Origin: Candidatus Sulfopaludibacter sp. SbA3
GTDB lineage: Bacteria > Acidobacteriota > Terriglobia > 2-12-FULL-54-10
Assembly (NCBI GenBank): GCA_945865705.1
Contig: CAMBEY010000005.1
Coordinates: 1-31,526 of the forward strand
Direction of reading: 5' to 3'
Length of the DNA stretch: 31,526 nucleotides
Below are positions 23,427 to 31,526 of the stretch, one piece after another. Made by a program: the position numbers and the translations under genes. The notes below the pieces were generated by a model that saw nothing but the letters and a program-made list of their open reading frames with translations, was not told where the DNA came from and ran no database searches. Within the stretch, counting starts at the first letter, position 1, and the number at the start of each line of letters is the position of its first letter.

Positions 23427-24509
23427 ATGCGAAGGTTAATAGTAATAGCGGCGGTTTTCGGCGTTCTTGGTCTGGCCCTGACCGCTGGCCTGCGAGCGGT
23501 GAAGGCGCAGGGAACCAAGCCCGCGTTGAAGAGCAGTCTGCGGCCTGAAACCGTTCAGCTGAAGACTGTTCCCGTGAATTTCGATAAAGAGTACGGGGCT
23601 ACAATCGCCCGTTTTGGCAAAGGTGAGTACGGTGAAGGGCGCCTGCACCAAATGGATGCGGTGCTGGTGGAACTTCCCCCGGGCGGCAAGCTCGCCGCAC
23701 ATAAGCATCTCTATGAGGAAATGATCCTGATTATTTCCGGTCAGGGAGCCACCACAATGTGGTTGCCGGGAAGTACCAACAAGAAGATGTATAACTGGAA
23801 AGAAAGTGATGTCTTGTCGCCTTCGCTGAACGCGTGGCACGAAACTGTAAATACCTCATCGACCCAACCGGCCCGCTTCCTGGTAATGAGTTCTGCTCCG
23901 CTTTTGACTAGAATGTTCGGCAACTCGGCTCTGGCTCTCTCAAGCGATTATGTCTTTAAGGATCGCTGGGAGAAGGGTCTCAAGGAACCGCGCCAACTGG
24001 AGCGACCGGGACGCAACGGCGGTAAAGTGGATTACTCGCTAATGTCCATCGGGCACTTCATTCCTAATATGCTGACCATGAAGATGCCTATCGCTTTTGG
24101 CGATCCCGACTATCCCGAAGAGGGCATCAACGTTGTCCCACCCACCGATACATCCAAAGGGGTGGATGCTGAAGCAGGCATGGCTGGCAACCGGCTGTTT
24201 GAATGGCAGAACCGCGAGTACTTGAAGGCCGACGCAGGTACCCATGCGGAAGGCAACCATCATCATGCCTGGGAAGTCGTCTATTATAACCCGGTCGGTC
24301 AGATGGAAATTTACCTGAAGCGACAGGGTAAGGACGAGAAGCGCCGCACGGTGAAGTGGAATGGCGGGGACATGATCATTGTGGAGGCAGACGAGGTGCA
24401 CGAGCTGTTTACGCCCGAGAAAGGCACCCGCTTCCTGCAATTCAAAGTCTCCGGATATTTCCGCGGAAGTGGAATTATGGGAAATGGCATGGCGGGCGGT
24501 GGCGGTTAG
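23427..24509 (+). CDS. Secreted bicupin (two cupin domains)
   Basis: The 360-residue protein has a signal peptide (MRRLIVIAAVFGVLGLALTA, cleavage near VKAQ). Cupin domain 1 (about 70-165) has HKHLYEE with His92, His94 and Glu97/98 as metal ligands and the second-motif His138 (NAWHETVN). Cupin domain 2 (about 260-345) has a His-rich motif THAEGNHHHAWE and the second motif GGDMIIVEADEVHELF. Both sites thus keep likely metal ligands. Known bicupins include dioxygenases, oxalate decarboxylases and binding proteins; I cannot choose among them. ATG 23427 has AGAGGAGA 6 bases upstream; the frame stays open to 23367 without signal-peptide character. It probably shares a transcript with the receptor gene upstream. 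Confidence 0.88.
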   Translation: MRRLIVIAAVFGVLGLALTAGLRAVKAQGTKPALKSSLRPETVQLKTVPVNFDKEYGATIARFGKGEYGEGRLHQMDAVLVELPPGGKLAAHKHLYEEMILIISGQGATTMWLPGSTNKKMYNWKESDVLSPSLNAWHETVNTSSTQPARFLVMSSAPLLTRMFGNSALALSSDYVFKDRWEKGLKEPRQLERPGRNGGKVDYSLMSIGHFIPNMLTMKMPIAFGDPDYPEEGINVVPPTDTSKGVDAEAGMAGNRLFEWQNREYLKADAGTHAEGNHHHAWEVVYYNPVGQMEIYLKRQGKDEKRRTVKWNGGDMIIVEADEVHELFTPEKGTRFLQFKVSGYFRGSGIMGNGMAGGGG

Positions 24510-25684
24510 AAAACTCGGCACTCCATCGGCACTTAGATTGTTCGCTAGAATCGCTTATTCGGCCGGGAATTCTGATCGATCATCCGAAAACCGGACTGCG
24601 GAGAAGCGCCCGAACGCGCATACGCCGCAAAAATCTACCAGCAATTCTCCGGGCTGCAGTACCGCCGTCCGGTTTGTTGGGGCCATATGCGGCGTTCTCG
24701 GTCGCGTCAAAATGAGTTAGTCCGGGTTGGGAGGTCTTTCAATGATGAGCCGGGCGGGACTCGAATTGAAATGTCTTTCCGAAGATACGTAACTTACTCA
24801 TTCAATTAAACGCCAAAACGCTAAGTACGCACAAAATGTCGAACCGAGGCGCTCAGCGGGCACGCGGAGCAATTTCCCGAGCCAGTTCATCAGTCACCCG
24901 TATTGCCGACCACAAGGCCAGCGCAGGAAGATAGGTCTCTACTAAGCCGTTACTTGAGATTAAATAGGTCAACTTCCCAGAAGCGGACTTCTATGGAATC
25001 AGCAAGACTTCAGATTTCCGGATTGCGCATTTAATATGTAGGGAGATTATTTCCGATTACTCCGTTACTCGGGCGTAGTGTGCAATGTGGATTGCCCAGG
25101 AGTGCGAATCCATAAGTTAGGCGCCAATGTGGTTTCAATGCAAGCTTGGATTTCCTTTTGCCAAGTCGGATAAAGTTCGCGTCGGGCCAATCAGATTGTG
25201 CCACGCCGTGAGGCATCTTCGCGGCTCAAAGCGCCTTACGCGCAAGCCATGCCGCCCTCAGGGCGCTGGTCATTTCTTCCGGGTATCCCCTTCGAGAACC
25301 GACTAACACGGCCTGCTTACCAGGCAGACCTAACGGTTAAGATGTTTGTACCCCAATGCAGGCTGGATTTCAAACTGAAAGGGACTCAGCGAGTCCGCGC
25401 CAAATAGTCCAAATCGGCGGCGGTGCACAAAGTACCCACTTTCACAGTTCTGTCCACTCTGACCAGATTGACAACCACAGGGAATGGGGGTTGGGGAATG
25501 GGGATCAGGGAAAACTCCGGACTAATTTTCCATTCGATTATCCCCGCGCCTCCCCCACCAAAGAATCCAAATTGTCCAATCTGACAAGCTACGCGGCTCC
25601 GCTGACAAAAACGGCGTCCTCCGGGACGTATTCCGGCCATCCCCAATTCTCCTAATCTCGATTCGCCTGCACGAACGTCAGCAA
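24510..25684. other. Gene-free region of about 1.2 kb
   Basis: No open frame here has a convincing start, ribosome binding site or recognisable protein. Those present are short and rich in Arg, Ser and Pro. The only small structure I noted is GCCCTCAGGGC near 25254. I see no RNA gene or complete mobile element. The stretch separates the bicupin gene from the convergent surface protease gene and could hold decayed sequence. Confidence 0.5.
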
Positions 25685-25733
25685 ACAAAAAACCGTGGCG
25701 GCCAGTTGAAGGCGCCGCCACGGTTCTATTTTT
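25685..25733 (-). terminator. Strong intrinsic terminator of the S8/MBG gene
   Basis: Bases 25691-25702 and 25714-25725 are perfect 12-base reverse complements (AACCGTGGCGGC / GCCGCCACGGTT) with an 11-base loop. On the minus strand the hairpin is followed by TTTTTT and GTTTG (25692 downwards). It lies about 40 bases past the stop codon at 25764. Ts also follow on the plus side (25727-25733), so it may work in both directions. Confidence 0.9.
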
Positions 25734-25763
25734 TCGGCAACCGAGGTAGAGCAGACTCCGGGT

Positions 25764-28700
25764 TTATTGCACAGCTATCGCATTCGAATTTTCAATCAGT
25801 TTCTTAACGGTCGTCGCGCCGGTCCACTGGCTCGAGAACCACACGCCCCCGACGCCCTTGCTGCCGTTGATCTGGATTCCCAGCGTTTGCGCCGTTTCAT
25901 CCAGGGACAACTGCATGATGGCGCCGGAATCAACAGAAGTGCTTGAGATCACGATGCCATTGCTATCTAGTTTGTTGTCGATGATATTGCACTTGGCTGA
26001 GAAGTCCGCCGCGGTGCCGCCGACCACGCTCAGAGTCGAGATGGCATTAGTGGTGATGATGTACTGGTGTCTGCTGCCATCAGTTTCGATCACGCCGTAC
26101 CTGTTCCGGTTGGAAAAGAACGTCAATCCGGCCTTGCCCTGCGGGTTCGTGCCGGCATTGTTGAACTTGATGTTGAAATTCACCGCCGCCGCCGCCGCGC
26201 CCGGAGTGTTCACGATTCCGATCGCATCGGGCGCCAGAATGCCATTGGACCCGACGTTGCTGATGAGCGCGCTCGGGTTCGACAAAATAGTGCCCGGAGT
26301 GGATCGGCAGATGCTGACTTCGGTGTCAAACCAGTTGGGTGCCGGCATGGCATAGTTCCCGCTCACCTGCACCGCGACCGTAAATACGTTACAAATTTCA
26401 TTGGCGTTCAGGCTGAATTGCAACGTTACGGCCGATGCGCCTACCTTCAGATCGCCCGGTGTCACCAACCCCACAGTCAGGTTTGTGGCGCCGTTAATCG
26501 GTGTAAGTCCGCCCGTGGAATTCCGCATGGCGAAGCTGATCTTCGCAGTACGTATATCACCCGCAAATGGATCGGTTTCGTCCAGGATGGTGGCGGCCAG
26601 CGTCAGCGTGGCCGTATTGCTGGTGGCGGTGGGAGTCCACGCGGACTTCTGGCCCGTGTAAGCGCCCGTTCCCGCGCTAAAGGGGAAGGCGTTCTCCGGC
26701 TTCACGGTCAGTTGATAGGTCGCAAAACTGGTGACGTGATTGCCCGGATTTGCCGCTGGCACGTACACCGCCTTCACTTCATGGGTTCCGACATTGTTGG
26801 TAACCGCCGGCGTTATGGATACAGTTTCTTCGGCCAGAGTGCCGGAAAGATTGGCTGACCCAACGAGAACTCCACCGATGGAGAAATTCACAACGCCTTG
26901 CAGAGGTCCCGCCGTCGCCGTAACTTTCGCCGCTAGAGTTATCGAATCACTGTACACCACGGTAGTCGGATTCGTGGATGACGGTGCGCTGGGAACTGGA
27001 TTGAAGGTTGTGTTTGTCGCCAGCGCATTAATAGTCAGCGTTCCGTTCGTGGGTGTGACCAGGTAGTTGGGGTTCAAGCCCAGCGTTACCGTGATCGCAT
27101 ACGGGCTGCCCGCCACGCTGCTGAACTGTGTCGCCGTGGTCGCCAGCGTGTAGTTGATCACATCGCCGCCAGCCACCTGGCCCACCACCGTCGCGTCCAG
27201 CGTTGGATTCATCTGGCCATACGTCTTGTTCTTGTTGTTCGCCGTCACCGTCGCCACTGCCGCGTTCACTGTTAGCGTTCCGTCCGTGGGCGTGACAATG
27301 TAGTTCGGGTTCGTGCCCAGTGTCACCGTGATCGGATAGGTGCTGCCCGCCACGCTGCTGAACTGCGTCGCCGTGGTCGCCAGCGTGTAGTTGATCACGT
27401 CGCCGCCAACCACCTGGCCCACCACCGTCGCCGTCAGTGTCGGGTTGGCTTCGCCGTAGAACTTGATTTTGTTGTTGGCCGTTACCGAGGCCACTGCCTG
27501 ATTGATCGTGAACGCAGCCACACCCGTCCCCAACTGGTAGTTCCCCGCTCCACCCGCCGAGCACGTCAGACTATACGTCCCCGCGTTGGTCGGCGCTGTC
27601 GCTGAGGCCGCGTAGGTTGTTCCGCCGGTTCCCAAGAAGGATTTGGTGGCCGCCGGCGCCGCCCCGTTTACTCCCGTCGCGCCGCACGCGAACGGTCCGA
27701 GATAGGCCAACCCCGTGTAGGTCGCGTTCGCCGCCGACACCGTGATCGTCAGCGTCGCCTGGGCGATGGTCACGCTGCCCGGCGTATAGGTGAAGGTGTA
27801 GTTGGCGGCCACCGCGCCGGAGCAGCTTGTCGGAGGCGTCGTGCCCGCGTTGCTGGTGATCGTGTACCCCGTGATGCAGATCGGCTGGCTGCTCAGCACC
27901 GAGTTGCTCTCCCCGTTCTTGAAGAGGCTAAAACTCGGCGTAATTGTCGGCACTGGATCGCCGTAAGTTAGTGAGTGGCTCGACGCCGTGATGTTGACCG
28001 TGGCCTGGGCGATGGTGAATCCGCCGTTGCCGGTGTTGCCGGTGTGATTCAGGTCACCACTCCAGCTCGCTATCGCCGTGGCCGATCCCGCGTTGATGTT
28101 GTTGGAGTAAATCAGCGAGGCCGTTACATCCACCGCACTCATGACCACGCCCGTCGCCGCCGCCGTGCAGGGCGTCTGCGCCAAGCCCGTATAAGTGTAC
28201 GGCGCTCCCGCTGTACACGTCACCGTTACCGTCGAGGGCGCCTTGGAGATGTCGATTGCTCTGGTAACCATGCCCGTTAAGAAGTTCACGCCGCCGTCGC
28301 CGCAGGTCACCGTGAAGCTGGTCAATCCGAAGTTCACCGGCGCTCCCGGTCCCGGCGTGTAGCTGATCACCGGCGTCAAGCCATCCGAGCACGTCCCGCT
28401 GCCCACAAACGGGCTGCCGTTGTAGACGCCGGCGATGTCAATCGCCGTGGCCACCGCCTGTTTCTTCTCGATGGTGTACGATCCATTCACCAACGACACA
28501 AGGAAGTTCGCAGGGTCGCCGACCACAACTGGGCTGATCGGGTAGGTGGCTGCTGCCGGACCCACCGACGCCGGACTATTCGTGCAACTCAGTCCGACGG
28601 TGTACGTCCCCGTCACCAGGCACGCGCTGGGCGACTGCAACGCCCCGTTATAGACTCCCGTGCCGCTGCCCGCCGTCGCCGTTACCGGCGCCTTCTTGAT

Positions 28701-31526
28701 CTCGTACGATCCGTTCACCGGCGTCACCACGAAGTTCGTCGTGTTGCCCACCACGCTCGGGCTGATCGGGTAGACTCCGAAGCCAGGGCCCACCGAGGCC
28801 GGACTGTTCGTGCAGCTCAACGTTCCCGTGTACGTGCCGGTTACCGCGCACGCCGCAGGCGACTGGCTGGCTCCGTTATAGAACCCTGAGCCGCTGCCCG
28901 CCGTCGCCGTTACCGGCGCCTGGTCGATGGTAAAGTTCCTCGAATCGCTCGAACCCGTGTGGTTCAAGTCGCCCGCGAAGGTGTAGCTGGCGGTAGCCGT
29001 GCCCGCGTTGATGTTGTTGGAATAGGTCGGCGGCGGCGACAGGTTCAGTCCGCCCGCGCCAGTCACGGACACGCTGCAGGGTGTGTGCGGCGCGCCGTTG
29101 TAAACGAACGGGCCAGCCGTGCAAGTGACAGTCGTAGTCGAGCTGGCCTTGGCGATGGAGAAATCCTTTGCGTCACTCGATCCCTGATGGTTCGTGGTGG
29201 CGGCGAAGCTGGCCGAGGCCGTGTAGTCGCCCGCGTTGCTGGGAGCCGTCGTCGAAAGCGGGTAGACCGTTCCGTTACGGCCCACATAACTGACCGTCAA
29301 CGATTGATTCAGCCCGCCCGCCCCGGTAACGGCGGCCGTGCCACCGTGTTGATTGCCGTCGTAGGTCGCGTTGGACACCGTAACCAGCGTGGTGGTCGGC
29401 GCCTGCAGGATGGTGATGCTCTTCGCATCGCCGCTGGCCGTATGATTGGTGTCGCCGGCAAAGTTCGCCGTCGCCGTGCAGCCGTTCGCGCTGGTTACGT
29501 TCAGGCAGTCGCCCGTGTAGACCACCGACACCAGCTGGTTCAACCCGCCCACACCCGTCACGTTCGCCGTAGCGGTGAATGCTGTCCCGCGATACGTGTA
29601 TGGACCCGCCTCAAACGTCACCGTGGTCGTCGAAGGCGCCTGGGTAATGCTGAACAAACCGTTGACCGGAGTGATGGCGAAGTTGCTCAATCCCGTGCCG
29701 CTGACATTCGGAGTCACCGCGCCGGAACTGACGTCCGGTCCCACCGAGGCCGGGCTGTTGGCGCAGGTCAAGTGGCCCGTGAAGGCGCCTGAGACCACGC
29801 AAGCCGAGGGATTGTGCGGCAAGCCGTCATACATGGCGTTGTAGCTGCCCGCCGTCGCCGTTACCGGCGCTTGGTTGATGGTGAAGTTCTTCGAATCGCT
29901 GGAACCGGTATGGTTCAGGTCTCCGGCGTAGGTGTAGCTGGCGGTGGCCGTGCCCGCATTGGTGTTGTTGGAGTAGGTCGGCGTCGGCGTCAGATTCAAT
30001 CCGCCCACGCCCGTCACCGTCGCCGAGCACGGCGTCTGCGGCGAACCGGAATAGGTGTATGGACCCGCCGGGCAGGTTACCGTCGTCACCGATGGAGCCT
30101 GGTCGATGGTAAAGTTCTTCGAATCGCTGGAACTCGTATGGTTGGTGTCTCCCGCATACGTGTAACTGGCGGTAGCCGTGCCCGCGTTGATGTTGTTGGA
30201 GTAGGTCGGCGGCGGCGTCAGGCTCAGCCCGCCCGCTCCCGTTACGGATACGGTGCAGGGTGTCTGCGGCGAGCCGGTATAGGTGTATGGACCCACTGGG
30301 CAGGTTACTACTGTCGTGGAACTTGCTTGATTGATGGTCACGCTTCCCGCCGCGTAGGTGAAGGTGTAGTTGGCGGCCGCCGCGCCCGAGCAGCTCGTCG
30401 AAGGCGTCGTGCCGAAGGCGCTGGAGGTCGTGTAGGCGGTGATGCAGGTCGGCTGCGTGGTCAACACCGCGCTGGTATCCGAGAACTTGAAAGGGCCAAA
30501 GCTCGGTGTGATGGTCGGGACTGGATCGCCGTAAGTTACCGGATGACTCGACGCTGTAATGGCCACCGTGGCCTGGTTTACGGTCTGAGTGAAGTTAACG
30601 GAGGTGCTGCCGTTGAAGCCGGTGCCGCCGCTGTAGACGGCGTTGATGGTGTTGTGCGTTCCTGCTGACAACGTCGAGATGGTGCAGGTGGCCTGTCCGC
30701 CGGAGACGGGTTGGGCGGAGCAGGTACCGATCGTTGTCGTGCCCTCGCGGAAGTTTACGGTGCCGATGGCGCCTGGCGTCGGCGCGATGGTTGCCGTGAA
30801 GGTCACGGAGTCGCCGTAGATGGACGGGTTGAGCGAGGATGCAACCGTCGTCGTCGTGTTGACATTGCCGGTGAACGTAACGGTCAACGCCGCGTTGGCG
30901 CCCAACACAGCACTGCAGGGATTGGTTGTACCAGTACACGTCGAAGAGCTAAGACTAGACGGGAGGCTCCAGCCTGCGAAGGTTGATCCTCCACCGGCGC
31001 TTGCATTGAATGTCACAGTCGCCCCGTCACTAGAGGTAGTGATACGGCCGTTACCGGGGGTCGTGCATGTGCTTGTGGCGGTCTGCGCAGCCGTGGTGGC
31101 GGTACCACTACCGCCACATCCTGTCGGCACGTTGACGGTGCCCGCGCTCGGGGTGATCGTCACCGAACCGCTGCCGGTGCCCGCGAAGTTAAGACTCCAG
31201 TTGCGCGCGGCAATTTGGTACGGCCCGACAAAGGGGCCGCCATCGCCGAAGGGCGCGGTGCCGGCGGGCTGGATGGAATCCGTCGAGGTGTCGGCGAGGG
31301 CGCGGGCGATCTGCACGCGGCCGTTGCCGGTTTGGTCTTGGGTGCCGGCCACATCGGCGGTGCGGGCTAGGCGGCTGACTACTACGCCGTTGGTCAGCGT
31401 GGGGTCGATGGCGCGCATCAGGGCGGCGGAGCCTGCCACGATGGCTGCCGAGCCGGAGGTGCCGGTCCAGGCTACGTAGCTGCCGGCGAGGCCGGTGCCG
31501 AGGATGCTGACGCCGGGCGCGGCGAT
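25764..31526 (-). CDS. Giant subtilisin-like (S8) protease C-terminus with Ig-like/MBG repeat stalk (partial at right edge)
   Basis: The frame is open from the window edge; 1,920 codons are visible and the true start lies beyond 31526. The first residues (IAAPGVSILGTG, then AWTGTSGSAAIVAGSAALMR) match the end of an S8 catalytic domain. The Ser in GTSG (codon at 31457-31455) corresponds to the catalytic serine of GTSMAxPHVAG. The Asp and His of the triad would lie outside the window. Next come an InlB-B-like segment (GSGSVTITPSAGTV, ATVTFNASAGGGSTFAGW) and a bacterial Ig-like domain (SLNPSIYGDSVTFTATIAPT). A long array of MBG/YDG-type beta domains follows (SDSKNFTIDQAP, LTYGDPVPTITPSF, ANNKNKTYGQMNPTLDATVV). 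A further Ig-like domain precedes a C-terminal region of about 250 residues without recognised anchor. It is likely exported to the cell surface or medium. A terminator follows the stop. Confidence 0.9.
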   Translation of the reverse strand: MAAPGVSILGTGLAGSYVAWTGTSGSAAIVAGSAALMRAIDPTLTNGVVVSRLARTADVAGTQDQTGNGRVQIARALADTSTDSIQPAGTAPFGDGGPFVGPYQIAARNWSLNFAGTGSGSVTITPSAGTVNVPTGCGGSGTATTAAQTATSTCTTPGNGRITTSSDGATVTFNASAGGGSTFAGWSLPSSLSSSTCTGTTNPCSAVLGANAALTVTFTGNVNTTTTVASSLNPSIYGDSVTFTATIAPTPGAIGTVNFREGTTTIGTCSAQPVSGGQATCTISTLSAGTHNTINAVYSGGTGFNGSTSVNFTQTVNQATVAITASSHPVTYGDPVPTITPSFGPFKFSDTSAVLTTQPTCITAYTTSSAFGTTPSTSCSGAAAANYTFTYAAGSVTINQASSTTVVTCPVGPYTYTGSPQTPCTVSVTGAGGLSLTPPPTYSNNINAGTATASYTYAGDTNHTSSSDSKNFTIDQAPSVTTVTCPAGPYTYSGSPQTPCSATVTGVGGLNLTPTPTYSNNTNAGTATASYTYAGDLNHTGSSDSKNFTINQAPVTATAGSYNAMYDGLPHNPSACVVSGAFTGHLTCANSPASVGPDVSSGAVTPNVSGTGLSNFAITPVNGLFSITQAPSTTTVTFEAGPYTYRGTAFTATANVTGVGGLNQLVSVVYTGDCLNVTSANGCTATANFAGDTNHTASGDAKSITILQAPTTTLVTVSNATYDGNQHGGTAAVTGAGGLNQSLTVSYVGRNGTVYPLSTTAPSNAGDYTASASFAATTNHQGSSDAKDFSIAKASSTTTVTCTAGPFVYNGAPHTPCSVSVTGAGGLNLSPPPTYSNNINAGTATASYTFAGDLNHTGSSDSRNFTIDQAPVTATAGSGSGFYNGASQSPAACAVTGTYTGTLSCTNSPASVGPGFGVYPISPSVVGNTTNFVVTPVNGSYEIKKAPVTATAGSGTGVYNGALQSPSACLVTGTYTVGLSCTNSPASVGPAAATYPISPVVVGDPANFLVSLVNGSYTIEKKQAVATAIDIAGVYNGSPFVGSGTCSDGLTPVISYTPGPGAPVNFGLTSFTVTCGDGGVNFLTGMVTRAIDISKAPSTVTVTCTAGAPYTYTGLAQTPCTAAATGVVMSAVDVTASLIYSNNINAGSATAIASWSGDLNHTGNTGNGGFTIAQATVNITASSHSLTYGDPVPTITPSFSLFKNGESNSVLSSQPICITGYTITSNAGTTPPTSCSGAVAANYTFTYTPGSVTIAQATLTITVSAANATYTGLAYLGPFACGATGVNGAAPAATKSFLGTGGTTYAASATAPTNAGTYSLTCSAGGAGNYQLGTGVAAFTINQAVASVTANNKIKFYGEANPTLTATVVGQVVGGDVINYTLATTATQFSSVAGSTYPITVTLGTNPNYIVTPTDGTLTVNAAVATVTANNKNKTYGQMNPTLDATVVGQVAGGDVINYTLATTATQFSSVAGSPYAITVTLGLNPNYLVTPTNGTLTINALATNTTFNPVPSAPSSTNPTTVVYSDSITLAAKVTATAGPLQGVVNFSIGGVLVGSANLSGTLAEETVSITPAVTNNVGTHEVKAVYVPAANPGNHVTSFATYQLTVKPENAFPFSAGTGAYTGQKSAWTPTATSNTATLTLAATILDETDPFAGDIRTAKISFAMRNSTGGLTPINGATNLTVGLVTPGDLKVGASAVTLQFSLNANEICNVFTVAVQVSGNYAMPAPNWFDTEVSICRSTPGTILSNPSALISNVGSNGILAPDAIGIVNTPGAAAAAVNFNIKFNNAGTNPQGKAGLTFFSNRNRYGVIETDGSRHQYIITTNAISTLSVVGGTAADFSAKCNIIDNKLDSNGIVISSTSVDSGAIMQLSLDETAQTLGIQINGSKGVGGVWFSSQWTGATTVKKLIENSNAIAVQ
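27040..27513 (-). repeat. Two tandem 237-bp coding repeats (MBG domain)
   Basis: Units 27040-27276 and 27277-27513 are close copies (79 codons each). Both encode a domain around TYGQ/FYGE...NPTL, VVGQV.GGDVINYTLATT and SVAGS.Y.ITVTLG.NPNY. Identity is high through most of the unit and falls at the ends. Confidence 0.9.
27765..28010 (-). repeat. MBG repeat copy A, duplicated 2,568 bp away at 30333-30578
   Basis: This unit encodes LTYGDPVPTITPSF through TSCSGAVAANYTFTYTPGSV. The same sequence recurs at a constant offset of 2,568 bases from start to end with no net insertion or deletion, differing only by substitutions. Confidence 0.88.
28476..28931 (-). repeat. Two tandem 228-bp coding repeats
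   Basis: Units 28476-28703 and 28704-28931 each encode 76 residues with PVTATAGSG, YNGA.QSP.AC, TGTYT and SCTNSPASVGP. A more distant relative lies near 29640-29870. Confidence 0.9.
28926..29153 (-). repeat. 228-bp coding repeat, one of three close copies (others 29877-30104 and 30105-30332)
   Basis: The three copies encode TVTC.AGP..Y.G.P.TPC, GGL.L.P.PTYSNN.NAGTATASYT and NHT.SSDS.NFTI. The copies at 29877 and 30105 are directly adjacent with an exact 228-base period. More diverged relatives lie between 29154 and 29640. Confidence 0.88.
29877..30332 (-). repeat. Two tandem 228-bp coding repeats (YSNN...SDSKNFTI type)
   Basis: Units 29877-30104 and 30105-30332 are the most similar neighbouring pair of this type in the stalk. 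They abut the unit at 30333-30578. They match the unit at 28926-29153. Confidence 0.88.
30333..30578 (-). repeat. MBG repeat copy B, partner of 27765-28010
   Basis: It encodes VTYGDPVPTITPSFGPFKFS through TSCSGAAAANYTFTYAAGSV. It aligns without gaps to the copy 2,568 bases to the left. Confidence 0.88.

Noticed and set aside
25764..30600. CRISPR-like or tandem non-coding repeat array
   Set aside because: All repeats are in frame (237 and 228 bases, multiples of three), lie inside one open frame and encode beta-domain modules; there are no short direct repeats with unique spacers.
25858..30668. Several plus-strand open frames of 85-284 codons opposite the giant gene
   Set aside because: They follow the repeats of the minus-strand gene, are dominated by Arg/Gly/Val from GC-rich codons, and have no ribosome binding sites or recognisable domains.

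Overview
The window looks like a chromosomal stretch from an Acidobacteriota bacterium of the Solibacter/Bryobacter type. I infer this from gene style: two Oar-like TonB receptors with N-terminal carboxypeptidase-regulatory domains, a CBM9/DUF5916 outer-membrane protein, a very large MBG-repeat surface protein, moderately high GC and many palindromic intergenic repeats. No marker gene was searched, so the assignment is moderate in confidence.

Left part (1-8 kb) is mostly housekeeping. On the minus strand, in transcription order, lie a biotin-dependent carboxyltransferase subunit, ruvA, a small SRPBCC protein, ruvB, a small secreted carboxypeptidase-regulatory-like protein and folK. Two related long palindromic elements sit in the gaps (2225-2345 and 3514-3605), and a cluster of REP-like hairpins lies downstream of folK (1-193). 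On the plus strand come a cysteine-free thioredoxin-fold protein and an XRE-type regulator, which converge on hemL (minus).

Middle part (8-25 kb) is an accessory, envelope-directed region. A DUF5916 protein gene is broken by what looks like a deletion between short direct repeats (9290-9300). A minus-strand operon with a near-consensus promoter (16488-16516) encodes an Oar-like TonB receptor, a Tat-signal ThDP-dependent enzyme and a small c-type cytochrome. An initiator tRNA-Met gene with its own promoter lies just upstream. On the plus strand are two tandem paralogous SsuA/NMT1-like solute-binding proteins with no ABC permease or ATPase. They are followed by a second promoter resembling the first, a second Oar-like receptor gene broken by two +1 homopolymer insertions, and a secreted bicupin. 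My working picture is an outer-membrane/periplasmic uptake-and-conversion module for a small organic substrate; the substrate cannot be read from sequence.

Right part (25.7-31.5 kb) is one minus-strand gene cut by the window edge. It encodes the C-terminal end of a subtilisin-like (S8) catalytic domain followed by a stalk of more than 1,700 residues of Ig-like/MBG repeats. The DNA shows several clear internal duplications, and a strong terminator lies just past the stop codon. About 1.2 kb upstream of it (24510-25684) has no recognisable gene.
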